64,000 bases of DNA. Source: JAFMJV01 sp963800275. Its GTDB lineage: Bacteria; Chloroflexota; Limnocylindria; Limnocylindrales; CSP1-4. Where the stretch lies: positions 1 to 64,000 of the forward strand of contig CAWDAI010000014.1 of the NCBI GenBank assembly GCA_963800275.1, read 5' to 3'. Positions within the stretch are counted from its first letter, which is position 1. Each line of letters starts with the position of its first letter. This document shows, piece after piece, positions 23,669 to 31,874 of this stretch. Both the position numbers and the translations under genes were made by a program. Below the pieces are notes generated by a model. It saw nothing but the letters and a program-made list of their open reading frames with translations. It searched no databases and was not told the origin of the DNA.

Positions 23669-24375
23669 CTTCAGAGTCTGTCGCCGGTGCCATGGCTCGA
23701 GACGGGGGCAGTCGCCGCATCATCGTGATGATGGGCGCCCCCGGCGCGGGCAAAGGCACCCAGGCGGAGCGGCTGGCCGACGAACTGGGCCTGCCGCACG
23801 TGTCGACCGGGGAGCTGTTCCGGGAGATGCTCGGCAGTGACAGCAAGCTGGGCCGCAAGGTCCGGGGCTACGTGGAATCGGGCGGTCTCGTGCCCGACGA
23901 CATCGTGGTGGCCATGGTCAAGGGTCGGCTGGACGAGCCCGACGCAGCCGGCGGGGTCATCCTCGACGGCTTCCCGCGCACCGTGGCCCAGGCCGAGGCG
24001 CTGGACAAGATGCTGCGCAAGGCCGGGGCGGCCGTCACGGCCGTGCTCTACATCGAGGTACCCCAGGAGATGCTGCTGGCCCGCCTCACGGGTCGGCGCA
24101 TCTGTACCGTCGACGATCAGCATGTCTACCACGTCGTCGCCATGCCGCCACGGAAGGAGGGCATCTGCGACGTCGACGGTGCCGAGCTGTACCAGCGCAA
24201 GGACGATTCCGACAAGACCGTCCAGGGTCGTCTCGACCAGCAGCTCCCGCCGATGTTCGAGGTCGTCGACTACTACGCCGGCCACGACGTCCTCTTCCCC
24301 GTCCGCGGCGACCAGCCGCCCGAGGCCGTCACCGCCGACCTGCTCCGAGTGGTCGCCGTCAGGGACGCCGCCTGA
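23665..24375 (+). CDS. adk: Adenylate kinase
   Basis: Interconverts ATP + AMP and 2 ADP. 236 aa from the GTG that overlaps the secY stop (GTGA); an ATG at 23692 would remove 9 residues that have no Adk character and is a serious alternative. P-loop GAPGAGKGT is at 24-32, the AMP site DGFPRT at 101-106. The LID domain (about 144-180) keeps Cys147 and Cys168-x2-Asp171, but the second ligand of the usual zinc quartet is Asp150, so the metal site is at best atypical. Confidence 0.96.
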   Translation: MTSESVAGAMARDGGSRRIIVMMGAPGAGKGTQAERLADELGLPHVSTGELFREMLGSDSKLGRKVRGYVESGGLVPDDIVVAMVKGRLDEPDAAGGVILDGFPRTVAQAEALDKMLRKAGAAVTAVLYIEVPQEMLLARLTGRRICTVDDQHVYHVVAMPPRKEGICDVDGAELYQRKDDSDKTVQGRLDQQLPPMFEVVDYYAGHDVLFPVRGDQPPEAVTADLLRVVAVRDAA

Positions 24376-24376
24376 G

Positions 24377-25201
24377 GTGCTCTTCGACCGGCGACGCGTG
24401 GTGCTCAAGTCTCGATCGCAGATCGAGAAGATGGCCGTAGCGGGTGCCCTCACGGCGGCAGCGCTGGACGCCGTCGCCGAGGTCATTCGCCCCGGCATGA
24501 CGCCGCTGCAGCTCGATGCCATCGCCGAGTCGGTCATCCGCGCCGGGGGTGGCACGCCCAACTTCATCGGCGTGCCCGGCCATCTCGGCCCCTACGAGCA
24601 CGCCACCTGCATCTCCATCGACGACGAGGTCGTCCACGGCATCCCCGATGACCGCGTCATCGAAGAAGGCATGATGGTCTCGGTCGACTGCGGCGCCGAC
24701 GTGGGCGGCTGGAACGGCGACTCCGCTCGCACCTTCCTCATCGGAGATGTCCCGGAGAGCAAGCGCCGTCTCTCGGAGGCCACTCGCGCGGGCATGCTCG
24801 CCGGCGTCGCGGCGGCGATCCCGGGAGCGACCCTGGAGGACGTGGCCGGGGCCATCGAGGACGTGGGCACCGCCGCCGGCTACGGCGTGGTGCGCGGCTA
24901 CGTGGGCCACGGCATCGGCAACGAGATGCACGAGGAACCACAGGTCACCAACTATCGCACCGGCCGTCGGGGTCGCGTCATCGAGGTCGGCCTGTGCATC
25001 GCCATCGAGCCCATGTTCACCATCGGCTCCTTCGAGACGGTGGTGAAGCCCGACGGCTGGACCGTGGCCACCGCGGACGGCAGCCTGGCGGCCCACTGGG
25101 AGCACACCATCGCCGTCACCGAGGACGGCCCACGCATCCTGACCTTGGCCGCGGGGGAGTCCGTGCCCGGCCTCGCGGCCCCTGCGCGGGTGAGCGCATG
25201 A
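24377..25201 (+). CDS. map: Methionine aminopeptidase, type I
   Basis: Removes the initiator methionine from new proteins. 274 aa from GTG 24377, one base after the adk stop; in-frame GTGs at 24398 and 24401 would give a start closer to the usual M..LKS..EI. Metal ligands are visible: Asp in VSVDCG, Asp in NGDSART, His in GHGIGNEMHEEP, Glu in AIEPMF and Glu in WEHTIAV. The adk-map-infA order is conserved in Gram-positive-type genomes. Confidence 0.96.
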   Translation: MLFDRRRVVLKSRSQIEKMAVAGALTAAALDAVAEVIRPGMTPLQLDAIAESVIRAGGGTPNFIGVPGHLGPYEHATCISIDDEVVHGIPDDRVIEEGMMVSVDCGADVGGWNGDSARTFLIGDVPESKRRLSEATRAGMLAGVAAAIPGATLEDVAGAIEDVGTAAGYGVVRGYVGHGIGNEMHEEPQVTNYRTGRRGRVIEVGLCIAIEPMFTIGSFETVVKPDGWTVATADGSLAAHWEHTIAVTEDGPRILTLAAGESVPGLAAPARVSA

Positions 25202-25219
25202 GCGTGGGTCGACGAGTGC

Positions 25220-25249
25220 TTGCCGCTTCTCGGGGTCTTCTGATACACT
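25220..25249 (+). promoter_or_regulatory. Candidate internal promoter before infA
   Basis: In the 159-nt gap after map, TTGCCG (25220-25225) and TACACT (25244-25249) are separated by 18 bp. TG one base before the hexamer makes an extended -10. The start would fall near 25256, leaving a leader of about 105 nt. It would let infA, the alpha-operon genes and rpoA be expressed apart from the upstream ribosomal genes. Confidence 0.45.
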
Positions 25250-25360
25250 CATGCTTCGCGCGCCGGGAGCGTCCCGGCGTTTGCTGGCGCCCCGTCGACC
25301 AAGCGGTCAGGCATCGGGCCCAATCATTCCAACAAGGTAGTCGGGGTCTGGCGGTCGTCT

Positions 25361-25579
25361 GTGGCTAAGCGTGATGCAATCGAGGTCGAGGGAACGGTCA
25401 TCGAGCCGTTGCCCAACACCATGTTCCGGATCGAGCTCGAGGACAAGCATCAGGTCCTGGCCCACATCAGCGGCAAGCTGCGGATGAACTTCATCCGCAT
25501 CCTCCCCGGCGATCGCGTCCGCGTCGAGTTGTCGCCTTACGACCTCTCTCGCGGCCGCATCACCTATCGACTCAAGTAG
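25361..25579 (+). CDS. infA: Translation initiation factor IF-1
   Basis: 72 aa, full length. The GTG start gives MAKRDAIEVEGTVIEPLPN. The S1-like OB fold with FRIELEDKHQVLAHISGKLR and GDRVRVELSPYDLSRGRITYR is standard. It binds the ribosomal A site during initiation. rpmJ follows after 16 nt. Confidence 0.98.
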   Translation: MAKRDAIEVEGTVIEPLPNTMFRIELEDKHQVLAHISGKLRMNFIRILPGDRVRVELSPYDLSRGRITYRLK

Positions 25580-25595
25580 GACTCGGGATAACGAC

Positions 25596-25709
25596 GTGAA
25601 GGTCTCGGCATCGGTTAAGAGGCGCTGTGAGCGCTGCAAGGTGATCCGCCGGCGTGGCCGGGTCATGGTCATCTGCTCGAATCCCAAGCACAAGCAGCGA
25701 CAGGGCTAG
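25596..25709 (+). CDS. rpmJ: 50S ribosomal protein L36
   Basis: Only 37 aa: starts at GTG 25596, stop TAG at 25707-25709. Cys11, Cys14, Cys27 and His32 form the zinc site of the C+ form. Sequence MKVSASVKRRCERCKVIRRR identifies it clearly. It lies between infA and rpsM, as in most bacteria, and is followed by AGGAGGAAC before rpsM. Confidence 0.96.
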   Translation: MKVSASVKRRCERCKVIRRRGRVMVICSNPKHKQRQG

Positions 25710-25717
25710 GAGGAACG

Positions 25718-26089
25718 GTGGCACGTATCGCCGGCATCGACATCCCTCGTGAGAAGCGAGTGGAGGTCGCGCTGACCTACATCTACGGGATCGGGCTGTC
25801 CACCAGCCAGAAGGTCCTCGCACAGGCCAACGTGAACCCGGACACTCGCGTCCGCGACCTCACCGAGGAGCAGGTCAACCGCCTGCGCGACATCATCGAC
25901 CGTCGCTATACCGTCGAGGGCGACCTCCGGCGCGAGACGGCCATGAACATCAAGCGGCTGACCGAGATCGGCTCCTACCGCGGCCTGCGGCACCGGCGCA
26001 ACCTGCCGGTCCGTGGCCAGCGCACCAAGACCAACGCACGCCAGCGACGCGGTCCCAAGAAGACCGTCGGCGTCCGGCGCAAGAAGTAA
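25718..26089 (+). CDS. rpsM: 30S ribosomal protein S13
   Basis: 123 aa. The GTG start gives MARIAGIDIPREKRVEVAL. It shows the helix-two-turn-helix with YIYGIGLS and the C-terminal RGQRTKTNARQRRGPKK tail that contacts tRNA. AGGAGGAAC 4 nt upstream is a near-perfect ribosome-binding site and overlaps the end of rpmJ. Confidence 0.97.
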   Translation: MARIAGIDIPREKRVEVALTYIYGIGLSTSQKVLAQANVNPDTRVRDLTEEQVNRLRDIIDRRYTVEGDLRRETAMNIKRLTEIGSYRGLRHRRNLPVRGQRTKTNARQRRGPKKTVGVRRKK

Positions 26090-26164
26090 CACCCCTCGCC
26101 GCGACGGCCCGGCTCCGGTCAGCCGGTCGCTCGCGCGGCGTCACGCAGGAGAGACACTCGATCG

Positions 26165-26560
26165 ATGGCGGAACGAAAGCGCGCCACGAAGTCCAGGCGC
26201 AAGGAGAAGAAGAACGTGCCCTCGGGGCATGTCCATATCCAGGCGTCCTTCAACAACACGATCGTGACGATCACGGACCTCAGTGGTGCAGTCGTGTCCT
26301 GGGGGAGCGCCGGGACGGCCGGGTTCAAGGGCTCCCGCAAGTCCACGCCCTACGCCGCCGCGCTCGCCGCCGACGCCGCTGCCAAGCGCGCCATGGAGAA
26401 CGGCATGCGCCAGATCGAGGTCTTCGTGAAGGGCCCCGGCTCCGGACGCGAGCAGGCCATCCGGTCGCTGCAGGCGGCCGGCCTGGAGGTCACCGCCATC
26501 ACCGACGTCACACCCCTTCCCCATAACGGCTGCCGCGCCCCCAAGCGGCGCCGGGTCTGA
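26165..26560 (+). CDS. rpsK: 30S ribosomal protein S11
   Basis: 131 aa. It has the basic N-terminus, VPSGHVHIQASFNNTIVTI and the C-terminal DVTPLPHNGCRAPKRRRV of S11. It forms the platform of the 30S subunit. A 75-nt gap separates it from rpsM, with GGAGAG before the ATG. rpsD follows after 9 nt. Confidence 0.97.
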   Translation: MAERKRATKSRRKEKKNVPSGHVHIQASFNNTIVTITDLSGAVVSWGSAGTAGFKGSRKSTPYAAALAADAAAKRAMENGMRQIEVFVKGPGSGREQAIRSLQAAGLEVTAITDVTPLPHNGCRAPKRRRV

Positions 26561-26569
26561 GGCCGGGTC

Positions 26570-27196
26570 ATGGCTCGATATCGCGGTCCAGTCTCCCGTC
26601 TCTGCCGTCGTGAAGGCATGAAGCTGTACCTCAAGGGCAGCAAGTGCTACACCAAAAAGTGCCCCTTCGAGCGTCGTGCCAACCCGCCCGGCCAGCACGG
26701 CATCCGTCGGCGCAAGATGTCCAACTACGGCATCCAGCTGCGTGAGAAGCAGAAGGTGCGCCGCGTCTACATGGTCAACGAGCGCCCCTTCAAGCGCTAC
26801 TACGAGACCGCCGCCTCGCGCCCCGGTGTCACCGGCGAGAACCTGCTCCGCCTGCTCGAGACCCGTCTCGACAACGTGGTCTATCGCATGGGCTTCGCCA
26901 GCAGCCGCGCCCAGGCCCGTCAGCTGGTGGGTCACGGCCACTTCGATGTCAACGGGGTGCGCACCAACATCCCTTCCTTCCGCGTCCGCGAAGGCGACCG
27001 CATCGAGGTCCACGCGACCAGCCGCAAGACCGAATACTTCAAGCAGCTGAAGGACGCCATCGGTGGCGCCCAGAAGCCCGACTGGGTCCAGGTCGACGCC
27101 GACAAGCTCGTCGGGACCGTCACGGCCCTGCCGACCCGCGACCAGATGCCGCTCGAGCTCAACGAGCAGCTCGTGGTCGAGTACTACTCGAGGTAG
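26570..27196 (+). CDS. rpsD: 30S ribosomal protein S4
   Basis: 208 aa; 16S-binding assembly initiator and usual repressor of the alpha operon. The S4 RNA-binding domain is at about 97-160 (RLDNVVYRMGFASSRAQARQ). The N-terminal zinc knuckle resembles the four-Cys form of Thermus S4, but only Cys12, Cys26 and Cys31 are present; position 9 is Ser (codon 26594-26596) where the four-Cys form has Cys. GGGTC before ATG is a weak ribosome-binding site. Confidence 0.97.
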   Translation: MARYRGPVSRLCRREGMKLYLKGSKCYTKKCPFERRANPPGQHGIRRRKMSNYGIQLREKQKVRRVYMVNERPFKRYYETAASRPGVTGENLLRLLETRLDNVVYRMGFASSRAQARQLVGHGHFDVNGVRTNIPSFRVREGDRIEVHATSRKTEYFKQLKDAIGGAQKPDWVQVDADKLVGTVTALPTRDQMPLELNEQLVVEYYSR

Positions 27197-27205
27197 CGCC
27201 ACCCC

Positions 27206-28216
27206 ATGATCGAGTTGGAGAACGCCCAGATCGAGTCCGTCGAGGAGCTCGAGACTGAGACCTACGGCAAGTACGAGGCCAGTCCGCTGCGCGCGGGCTA
27301 CGGCGTCACCCTGGGCAACGCCCTGCGCCGGGTCCTGCTCTCGTCCCTCGAGGGCGCGGCCGTCACGTCCGTGCAGATCCGCGATGTCAGTCACGAGTTC
27401 AGCACCATCGCTGGGGTCAAGGAGGATGTCATCGAGATCCTCCTCAACCTCAAGCGCCTGCGCCTCAAGAGCTACGTGCCCCATCCCACCCAGCTCAAGC
27501 TGGTCAAGAGCGGCGCCGGGCCGGTCACCGCGGCTGACATCGTCGAGTCGGCGGACGTCGAGATCGTCAACCCCGACCAGCACATCCTGACGCTGGAGCC
27601 GGATGCGACCATCGAGATGGACCTGACCGTGGAGCGCGGGACCGGCTACCTCTCGGCCGAGGACACCAAGGAAGGCCTGCCCATCGGCGTCATCCCGGTG
27701 GATGCCATCTTCACGCCCGTGCGCAAGGTCGACTACCACGTCGAGAACACCCGCGTGGGACAGGTCACCAACTACGACAAGCTGACCCTGGTCATCGAGA
27801 CCGACGGCACCATCTCTCCGGAGGAGGCGCTCTCGCGCGCCGCGGAGATGCTGGTGGAGCAGTTCAGCCAGTTCACCACGACTGGTCGCCAGCTGACCAG
27901 CGAGGTGGAGGCCGTGGCCGGCGCTGAGACGCTGCCGCCCAACGTGCTCGACATGCCCATCGAGGACCTGGACCTGCCCATGCGGGCCTACAACTCGCTC
28001 AAGCGCAACAACATCGTCAAGGTGGGGCAGCTGCTGCAGCTCCAGGACGAGGACCTGCTGCGCATGCGCAACTTCGGCAAGAAGTCCCTCGACGAGATGA
28101 AGGAACGACTGCGCATGCGGGGTTTCCTGCCGCCCGAGGACGAGTCGCTCGAGGGCTTCGACGCCGGCGACGACATCGAGGACGAGGACGAGCCCTTCGC
28201 CGAGGAGGACGCGTAG
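27206..28216 (+). CDS. rpoA: DNA-directed RNA polymerase subunit alpha
   Basis: 336 aa. The N-terminal domain (about 1-230) dimerises and binds beta and beta-prime (GNALRRVLLSSLEGAAV block). After a short linker the C-terminal domain (about 255-315) has LPMRAYNSLKRNNIVKVGQL and RNFGKKSLDEMKERL for UP-element DNA and activators. The last 25 residues are strongly acidic. Flanked by rpsD and rplQ as in the classical alpha operon. Confidence 0.99.
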   Translation: MIELENAQIESVEELETETYGKYEASPLRAGYGVTLGNALRRVLLSSLEGAAVTSVQIRDVSHEFSTIAGVKEDVIEILLNLKRLRLKSYVPHPTQLKLVKSGAGPVTAADIVESADVEIVNPDQHILTLEPDATIEMDLTVERGTGYLSAEDTKEGLPIGVIPVDAIFTPVRKVDYHVENTRVGQVTNYDKLTLVIETDGTISPEEALSRAAEMLVEQFSQFTTTGRQLTSEVEAVAGAETLPPNVLDMPIEDLDLPMRAYNSLKRNNIVKVGQLLQLQDEDLLRMRNFGKKSLDEMKERLRMRGFLPPEDESLEGFDAGDDIEDEDEPFAEEDA

Positions 28217-28220
28217 TTCC

Positions 28221-28574
28221 ATGCCGCATCGCATCGACGGCCGCAAGTTCGGTCGCAAGACCGCGCCACGCAAGGCCATGTACGCGAACCTCATCGTGGC
28301 CGTGCTGCGTTACGAGCAGATCAAGACCACCGAGGCCAAGGCCAAGGAGGTCCGCGGCATGGTGGAGCGTGTGATCACGCTCTCCAAGAGCGGCAACCTC
28401 GCTGACCGGCGCCGCATCGTGGCCGAGCTGCCCAATGAACCGCTCGTCATCGAGAAGCTCTACGACGAGATCGCTCCCCGCTACGGGGATCGCAACTCGG
28501 GCTTCACCCGGATCGTCAAGCTCGGCCCGCGGCCGGGTGACAACGCTCCGATGGTCCAGCTCGAGCTGGTCTAG
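28221..28574 (+). CDS. rplQ: 50S ribosomal protein L17
   Basis: 117 aa. MPHRIDGRKFGRKTAPRKAM and the C-terminal RNSGFTRIVKLGPRPGDNAPM are L17 hallmarks; the Gram-positive short form. It lies 4 nt after rpoA and is followed at 35 nt by truA. Confidence 0.97.
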   Translation: MPHRIDGRKFGRKTAPRKAMYANLIVAVLRYEQIKTTEAKAKEVRGMVERVITLSKSGNLADRRRIVAELPNEPLVIEKLYDEIAPRYGDRNSGFTRIVKLGPRPGDNAPMVQLELV

Positions 28575-28609
28575 CCAACCGGGACGGCCTGGCGCGTGAG
28601 CGGCGGGAC

Positions 28610-29419
28610 GTGACCGACCAGATGAAGCACGCCCGAGAGGGCGGCCCCGTGCGGTACCGCGCACGGGCCGAATATGACGGCACAGAGTTCGCCGGCTTCC
28701 AGGCCCAGCCTGGTCGTCGGACCGTCCAGGGAGAGCTGGAGCGCGCGTTGGCCCACCTTGCAGGGGGCCGCACGATCCGGCTCAAAGCGGCCGGTCGGAC
28801 GGATGCCGGGGTGCATGCCCGGGGACAGGTGATCGCGTTCACCTGGCCCGGCGGGATGGACGCCAGGGAACTCGGTCAGGCTATCGGATCGCTCTTGCCC
28901 TCTGATGTCGCGATCGGATCGCTCTCTCGCGTCAAGCCCGACTTCGACCCGCGTCGCGCAGCGACGCGGCGAGACTATCGCTACACCATCTGGACCGGGC
29001 CGCGGCATCCGCTGCAGGCTCGCTACCGCTACGAACTCGACGAACGCCTCGATGCCGAGGCCATGCATGCAGCCGGCCAGCACCTGGTCGGCAGGCATGA
29101 CTTCTCGGCCTTCGGACGCGTTCAGCGCACCTCGGTCCGGACGCTCTACGAGGTCCGGGTCCACAGGCGAGGCCACCTGGTCACGATCGACGTGGTCGGC
29201 GATGCCTTCCTGCGACAGATGGTGCGCAGCATCGTGGCCGCGCTCGTCCGCATCGGGATGGGCCGGGCCACGGCGGAGGATCTCGTCGGCGAGCTGCGCT
29301 CGCCGGGGCGGGCCTTCGACGGGGCGGTCGTCCCTGCGCACGGGCTCTGCCTGCGCCGGGTGGTGATCGGGACCGACCAAGGCAAGGACAACGACAAGGA
29401 AGTACGACAGGGGCCATGA
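28610..29419 (+). CDS. truA: tRNA pseudouridine(38-40) synthase
   Basis: Isomerises U38-40 in the anticodon arm. 269 aa from a GTG start. The catalytic aspartate is Asp65 in AAGRTDAGVHARGQV. YDGTEFAGFQAQPGRRTVQGE lies near the N-terminus (read as YDGTEFAGFQ plus TVQGE), and the C-terminal half has the second pseudo-repeat with GDAFLRQMVRSIV. An in-frame ATG four codons downstream is possible. The stop overlaps rplM (ATGA), the usual rplQ-truA-rplM-rpsI order. Confidence 0.96.
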   Translation: MTDQMKHAREGGPVRYRARAEYDGTEFAGFQAQPGRRTVQGELERALAHLAGGRTIRLKAAGRTDAGVHARGQVIAFTWPGGMDARELGQAIGSLLPSDVAIGSLSRVKPDFDPRRAATRRDYRYTIWTGPRHPLQARYRYELDERLDAEAMHAAGQHLVGRHDFSAFGRVQRTSVRTLYEVRVHRRGHLVTIDVVGDAFLRQMVRSIVAALVRIGMGRATAEDLVGELRSPGRAFDGAVVPAHGLCLRRVVIGTDQGKDNDKEVRQGP

Positions 29420-29862
29420 GCAGGACCTACACGCCAAAGGCAAGTGAGATCGAACGCCAGTGGCTGGTCGTCGATGCCGACGGTCAGACGCTCGGCCGTC
29501 TCGCCACGCGTGTGGCGCGACTGCTGACGGGCAAGCACAAGCCGACCTACTCGACGCACATCGATACCGGAGACCACGTCATCGTCATCAACGCCGAGAA
29601 GATCAAGGTGACCGGCGACAAGCTGGAGACCATGTACTACCACCGCCACAGCGGCTATCCCGGTGGCCTGCGCGAGGAGAAGCTCGGCCACCTGCTGCAG
29701 CGTCGTCCCGAGGAGGTCGTGCGGCGGGCCGTCAAGGGCATGGTCCCGCATACCCGGCTGGGCACCCAGCAGCTGCGCAAGCTGAAGATCTATGCCGGCA
29801 AGGACCACCCGCACGAGGCACAGCAGCCGGTTCCCGCTCCGGCAGGAGGCGTCAACCGATGA
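29416..29862 (+). CDS. rplM: 50S ribosomal protein L13
   Basis: 148 aa. TYTPKASEIERQWLVVDADG, LGRLATRVARLLTGKHKP and YYHRHSGYPGGLR identify it. Start and stop both overlap neighbours by 4 nt (truA before, rpsI after), so the three are translationally coupled. Confidence 0.97.
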   Translation: MSRTYTPKASEIERQWLVVDADGQTLGRLATRVARLLTGKHKPTYSTHIDTGDHVIVINAEKIKVTGDKLETMYYHRHSGYPGGLREEKLGHLLQRRPEEVVRRAVKGMVPHTRLGTQQLRKLKIYAGKDHPHEAQQPVPAPAGGVNR

Positions 29863-30257
29863 ACCAGGTCACCTTCTTCGAGGGCACCGGCCGCCGCAAG
29901 ACGGCCATCGCGCGCGTTCGCCTGCTGCAGGGCGAGGGTGAGGTCGTGGTCAACGGCCGCAGCCTGGAGGAGCACTTCGGCAACGCCGTCGACCTCAACG
30001 ACATCCTCATGCCCTTCCGCGTCACCGGCACCGAGGGGCGCTACAACGCCATGATCAAGGTGCACGGCGGCGGTCATCACGGCCAGGCCGGTGCCATCCG
30101 TCACGGCATCGCCCGCGCCCTGCTCGCCTCCGACCCCGACGGCGCGCGGGTCCCGCTGCGCCAGGCCGGCTTCCTCTCGCGCGACCCGCGCATGAAGGAG
30201 CGCAAGAAGTACGGCCTCAAGCGAGCCCGCAAGGCACCGCAGTTCACCAAGCGCTAG
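29859..30257 (+). CDS. rpsI: 30S ribosomal protein S9
   Basis: 132 aa from the ATG that overlaps the rplM stop; GGCAGGAGG upstream is its ribosome-binding site. FFEGTGRRKTAIARVRL and the C-terminal basic tail ending KAPQFTKR, which touches P-site tRNA, are conserved. The longer upstream open frame is a shadow of rplM. It is the last gene of the super-operon. Confidence 0.97.
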   Translation: MNQVTFFEGTGRRKTAIARVRLLQGEGEVVVNGRSLEEHFGNAVDLNDILMPFRVTGTEGRYNAMIKVHGGGHHGQAGAIRHGIARALLASDPDGARVPLRQAGFLSRDPRMKERKKYGLKRARKAPQFTKR

Positions 30258-30289
30258 GAGCGCTGGGCTGCCGCACGACGGCAGCGCTC
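30258..30289 (+). terminator. Hairpin directly after rpsI
   Basis: GCTGCCG (30267-30273) pairs with CGGCAGC (30279-30285) around CACGA; GAGC (30258-30261) can pair with GCTC (30286-30289) outside a bulge. It follows the rpsI stop immediately, with no T-run. Likely the first of two hairpins ending the super-operon. Confidence 0.45.
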
Positions 30290-30344
30290 GAACGGCCGGG
30301 GTGGTCTTCCACCCTCGGGGCCGTGCGACGCCACACCTACCATG

Positions 30345-30376
30345 AGCCCGGGACCATCGTCGCATCGTCCCGGGCT
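30345..30376 (+). terminator. Second hairpin after rpsI
   Basis: AGCCCGGGAC (30345-30354) pairs perfectly with GTCCCGGGCT (30367-30376) around a 12-nt loop and is followed by TCTG. A perfect 10-bp GC-rich stem here argues for transcription termination of the ribosomal block. It also argues that the following gene starts downstream of it and not at the upstream in-frame ATG. Confidence 0.55.
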
Positions 30377-30388
30377 TCTGCCTGCGCG

Positions 30389-30940
30389 ATGCTGATCCCG
30401 ATGAGCATCGTCCCCGCGACCCACCACCACGACGTGCCCCCTCCACCCTGCCCGGCCGGACCTGCTGAGGGGCCCACCGCAAAGAGCACACCACGACCGG
30501 CCGACGGCCCGCCCGGGCCGACCGCCGTGCCGGATGACGCCACCGACATGCGGCCGCCGGTGGCACCGTCGCCCGCGGAGCTCGAGCGACACGTGGCCAA
30601 TGGGGCCGCGGCGCGAGCCGCCGGCGACCTGGGCATCGCCGCCGCGGCCTATCTCACCGCCGCCCACGGCTATGCCGCGCTGGGCGAGCCGGACATCGCC
30701 GTCGACGCCTGCCTGCGCGGGCTGGAAGCTCGGCCGGGCGACATCGACATCCACTTCCTCTTGACCGTGCTCTACCTGCGCCGCGGCTGGAACGAGCTGG
30801 CGGTCCAGCGGGCGCTACGCATCGAGCGTCGCCTGGACATCGACGACGATGCCGTCCGGCGCGGAGCGCTGGGTGCCCTCGCGCGCGATTTCCGCGCTCG
30901 CGCGCCAGAGCTGGAGCGGCTTGCCTCCGCCGCTTCCTGA
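30389..30940 (+). CDS. TPR-like protein of unknown function
   Basis: I do not recognise a named gene. About 183 aa from ATG 30389; starts at 30401 or 30548 are also possible, and the frame is open further upstream but crosses the hairpin at 30345. The first 50-55 residues are Pro/Ala/Gly-rich and look disordered. Residues about 60-180 are helical with TPR-like spacing (ANGAAARAAGDLGIAAAAYL, GEPDIAVDACLRGLEARPGD, LLTVLYLRRGWNELAVQRAL). No signal peptide or membrane segment is seen. It stands between the ribosomal block and cdaA, and may be a scaffold. Codon use matches its neighbours. Confidence 0.65.
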   Translation: MLIPMSIVPATHHHDVPPPPCPAGPAEGPTAKSTPRPADGPPGPTAVPDDATDMRPPVAPSPAELERHVANGAAARAAGDLGIAAAAYLTAAHGYAALGEPDIAVDACLRGLEARPGDIDIHFLLTVLYLRRGWNELAVQRALRIERRLDIDDDAVRRGALGALARDFRARAPELERLASAAS

Positions 30941-30977
30941 GCGTGTCGCGCGGGTCGGCCCTGCCTGCCCGCGGCGA

Positions 30978-30986
30978 TGGTAGTCT
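30978..30986 (+). promoter_or_regulatory. Extended -10 element before cdaA
   Basis: TGG-TAGTCT (hexamer 30981-30986) ends 9 nt before the cdaA ATG. No convincing -35 was found at 16-18 bp. The start would fall at or 2-3 nt before the ATG, so the transcript would be nearly leaderless. Confidence 0.4.
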
Positions 30987-30995
30987 CAGCCTTCG

Positions 30996-31874
30996 ATGGA
31001 GCCGTTGCGTGACCTGGCCTCGGAGCTGCGGATCGAGCCGAGCGCACTGCTCGACATCCTGCTGACCGCGGGCCTCATCTACCTTGTGCTGCGCCTGATC
31101 CAGGGGACGCGGGCGGTCCGCCTGGCCATCGGCGCGGCCATCGTCTATGTCGTCTACGTCTTCGCCCAGCAGCTCGACCTGCGGCTCCTCTCGGGCATCC
31201 TCCAGGCTGGCGCCGTGGTCGGACTGGTCGCCCTGGTGGTGGTCTTCCAGCCAGAGCTGCGCCGTGGCCTGGACCGGCTCGGGCGGGTCGGCTCATGGGC
31301 CCTCATCGGTGGGGCCGACAATGGCTACCAGCGCGCGGCCGGCATCCTTGCGGCCGCCGCGGCCAAGCTGGCCCGCCGACGCACCGGGGCGCTCATCGTG
31401 GTCGAGCGTGACACCGGTCTTGGCGACATGGCCGAGACCGGGGTCATGGTCCACGCCGAGCTGACCGCGGAGCTCCTGGCCTCGCTCTTCGCGCCGGGCT
31501 ATCCGCTCCATGACGGCGCGGTCATCGTCAGCAGCGACGAGGTCGTGGCCGCGGGCGTGATGCTGCCGCTGGCCGAGCGCGAGGGCTCCATGGAGCGCTA
31601 CGGCACGCGCCATCGGGCAGCCCTGGGGGTCACCGAGCAGACCGACGCCCTGGCCATCGTGGTCAGCGAGGAGAGCGGCACCATCAGCCTCGCGCTGGGC
31701 TCGACCATCACCCGTGACCTGAGCGAGGACGAGCTGCGCCAGCGGCTGTACGGATTGTTGGCGCCGGCGGACGTCGGGAGCCTCGCTCGGCGGCTCTCCG
31801 GCCGCGGGCGGAACGCGACCGCGGTCGATCCAGCTGCCGCGCCCGACGTGCCCGACGGAGGAGGGGAGCGATGA
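30996..31874 (+). CDS. cdaA: Membrane diadenylate cyclase CdaA
   Basis: Makes cyclic di-AMP from two ATP. 292 aa. Three hydrophobic segments fill about residues 18-38, 42-60 and 68-85. The DisA_N catalytic domain follows, with the DGA motif at 173-175 (LHDGAVIV) and the RHR motif at 205-207 (TRHRAALG). After about 265 a low-complexity tail follows. It overlaps ybbR (its predicted regulator CdaR) by 4 nt and glmM comes next: the classical cdaA-cdaR-glmM operon. Confidence 0.95.
   Translation: MEPLRDLASELRIEPSALLDILLTAGLIYLVLRLIQGTRAVRLAIGAAIVYVVYVFAQQLDLRLLSGILQAGAVVGLVALVVVFQPELRRGLDRLGRVGSWALIGGADNGYQRAAGILAAAAAKLARRRTGALIVVERDTGLGDMAETGVMVHAELTAELLASLFAPGYPLHDGAVIVSSDEVVAAGVMLPLAEREGSMERYGTRHRAALGVTEQTDALAIVVSEESGTISLALGSTITRDLSEDELRQRLYGLLAPADVGSLARRLSGRGRNATAVDPAAAPDVPDGGGER

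Noticed and set aside
30323..30388. Upstream start for the TPR-like gene
   Set aside because: This part contains the perfect 10-bp hairpin likely to end the ribosomal transcript, so the later ATG is preferred.
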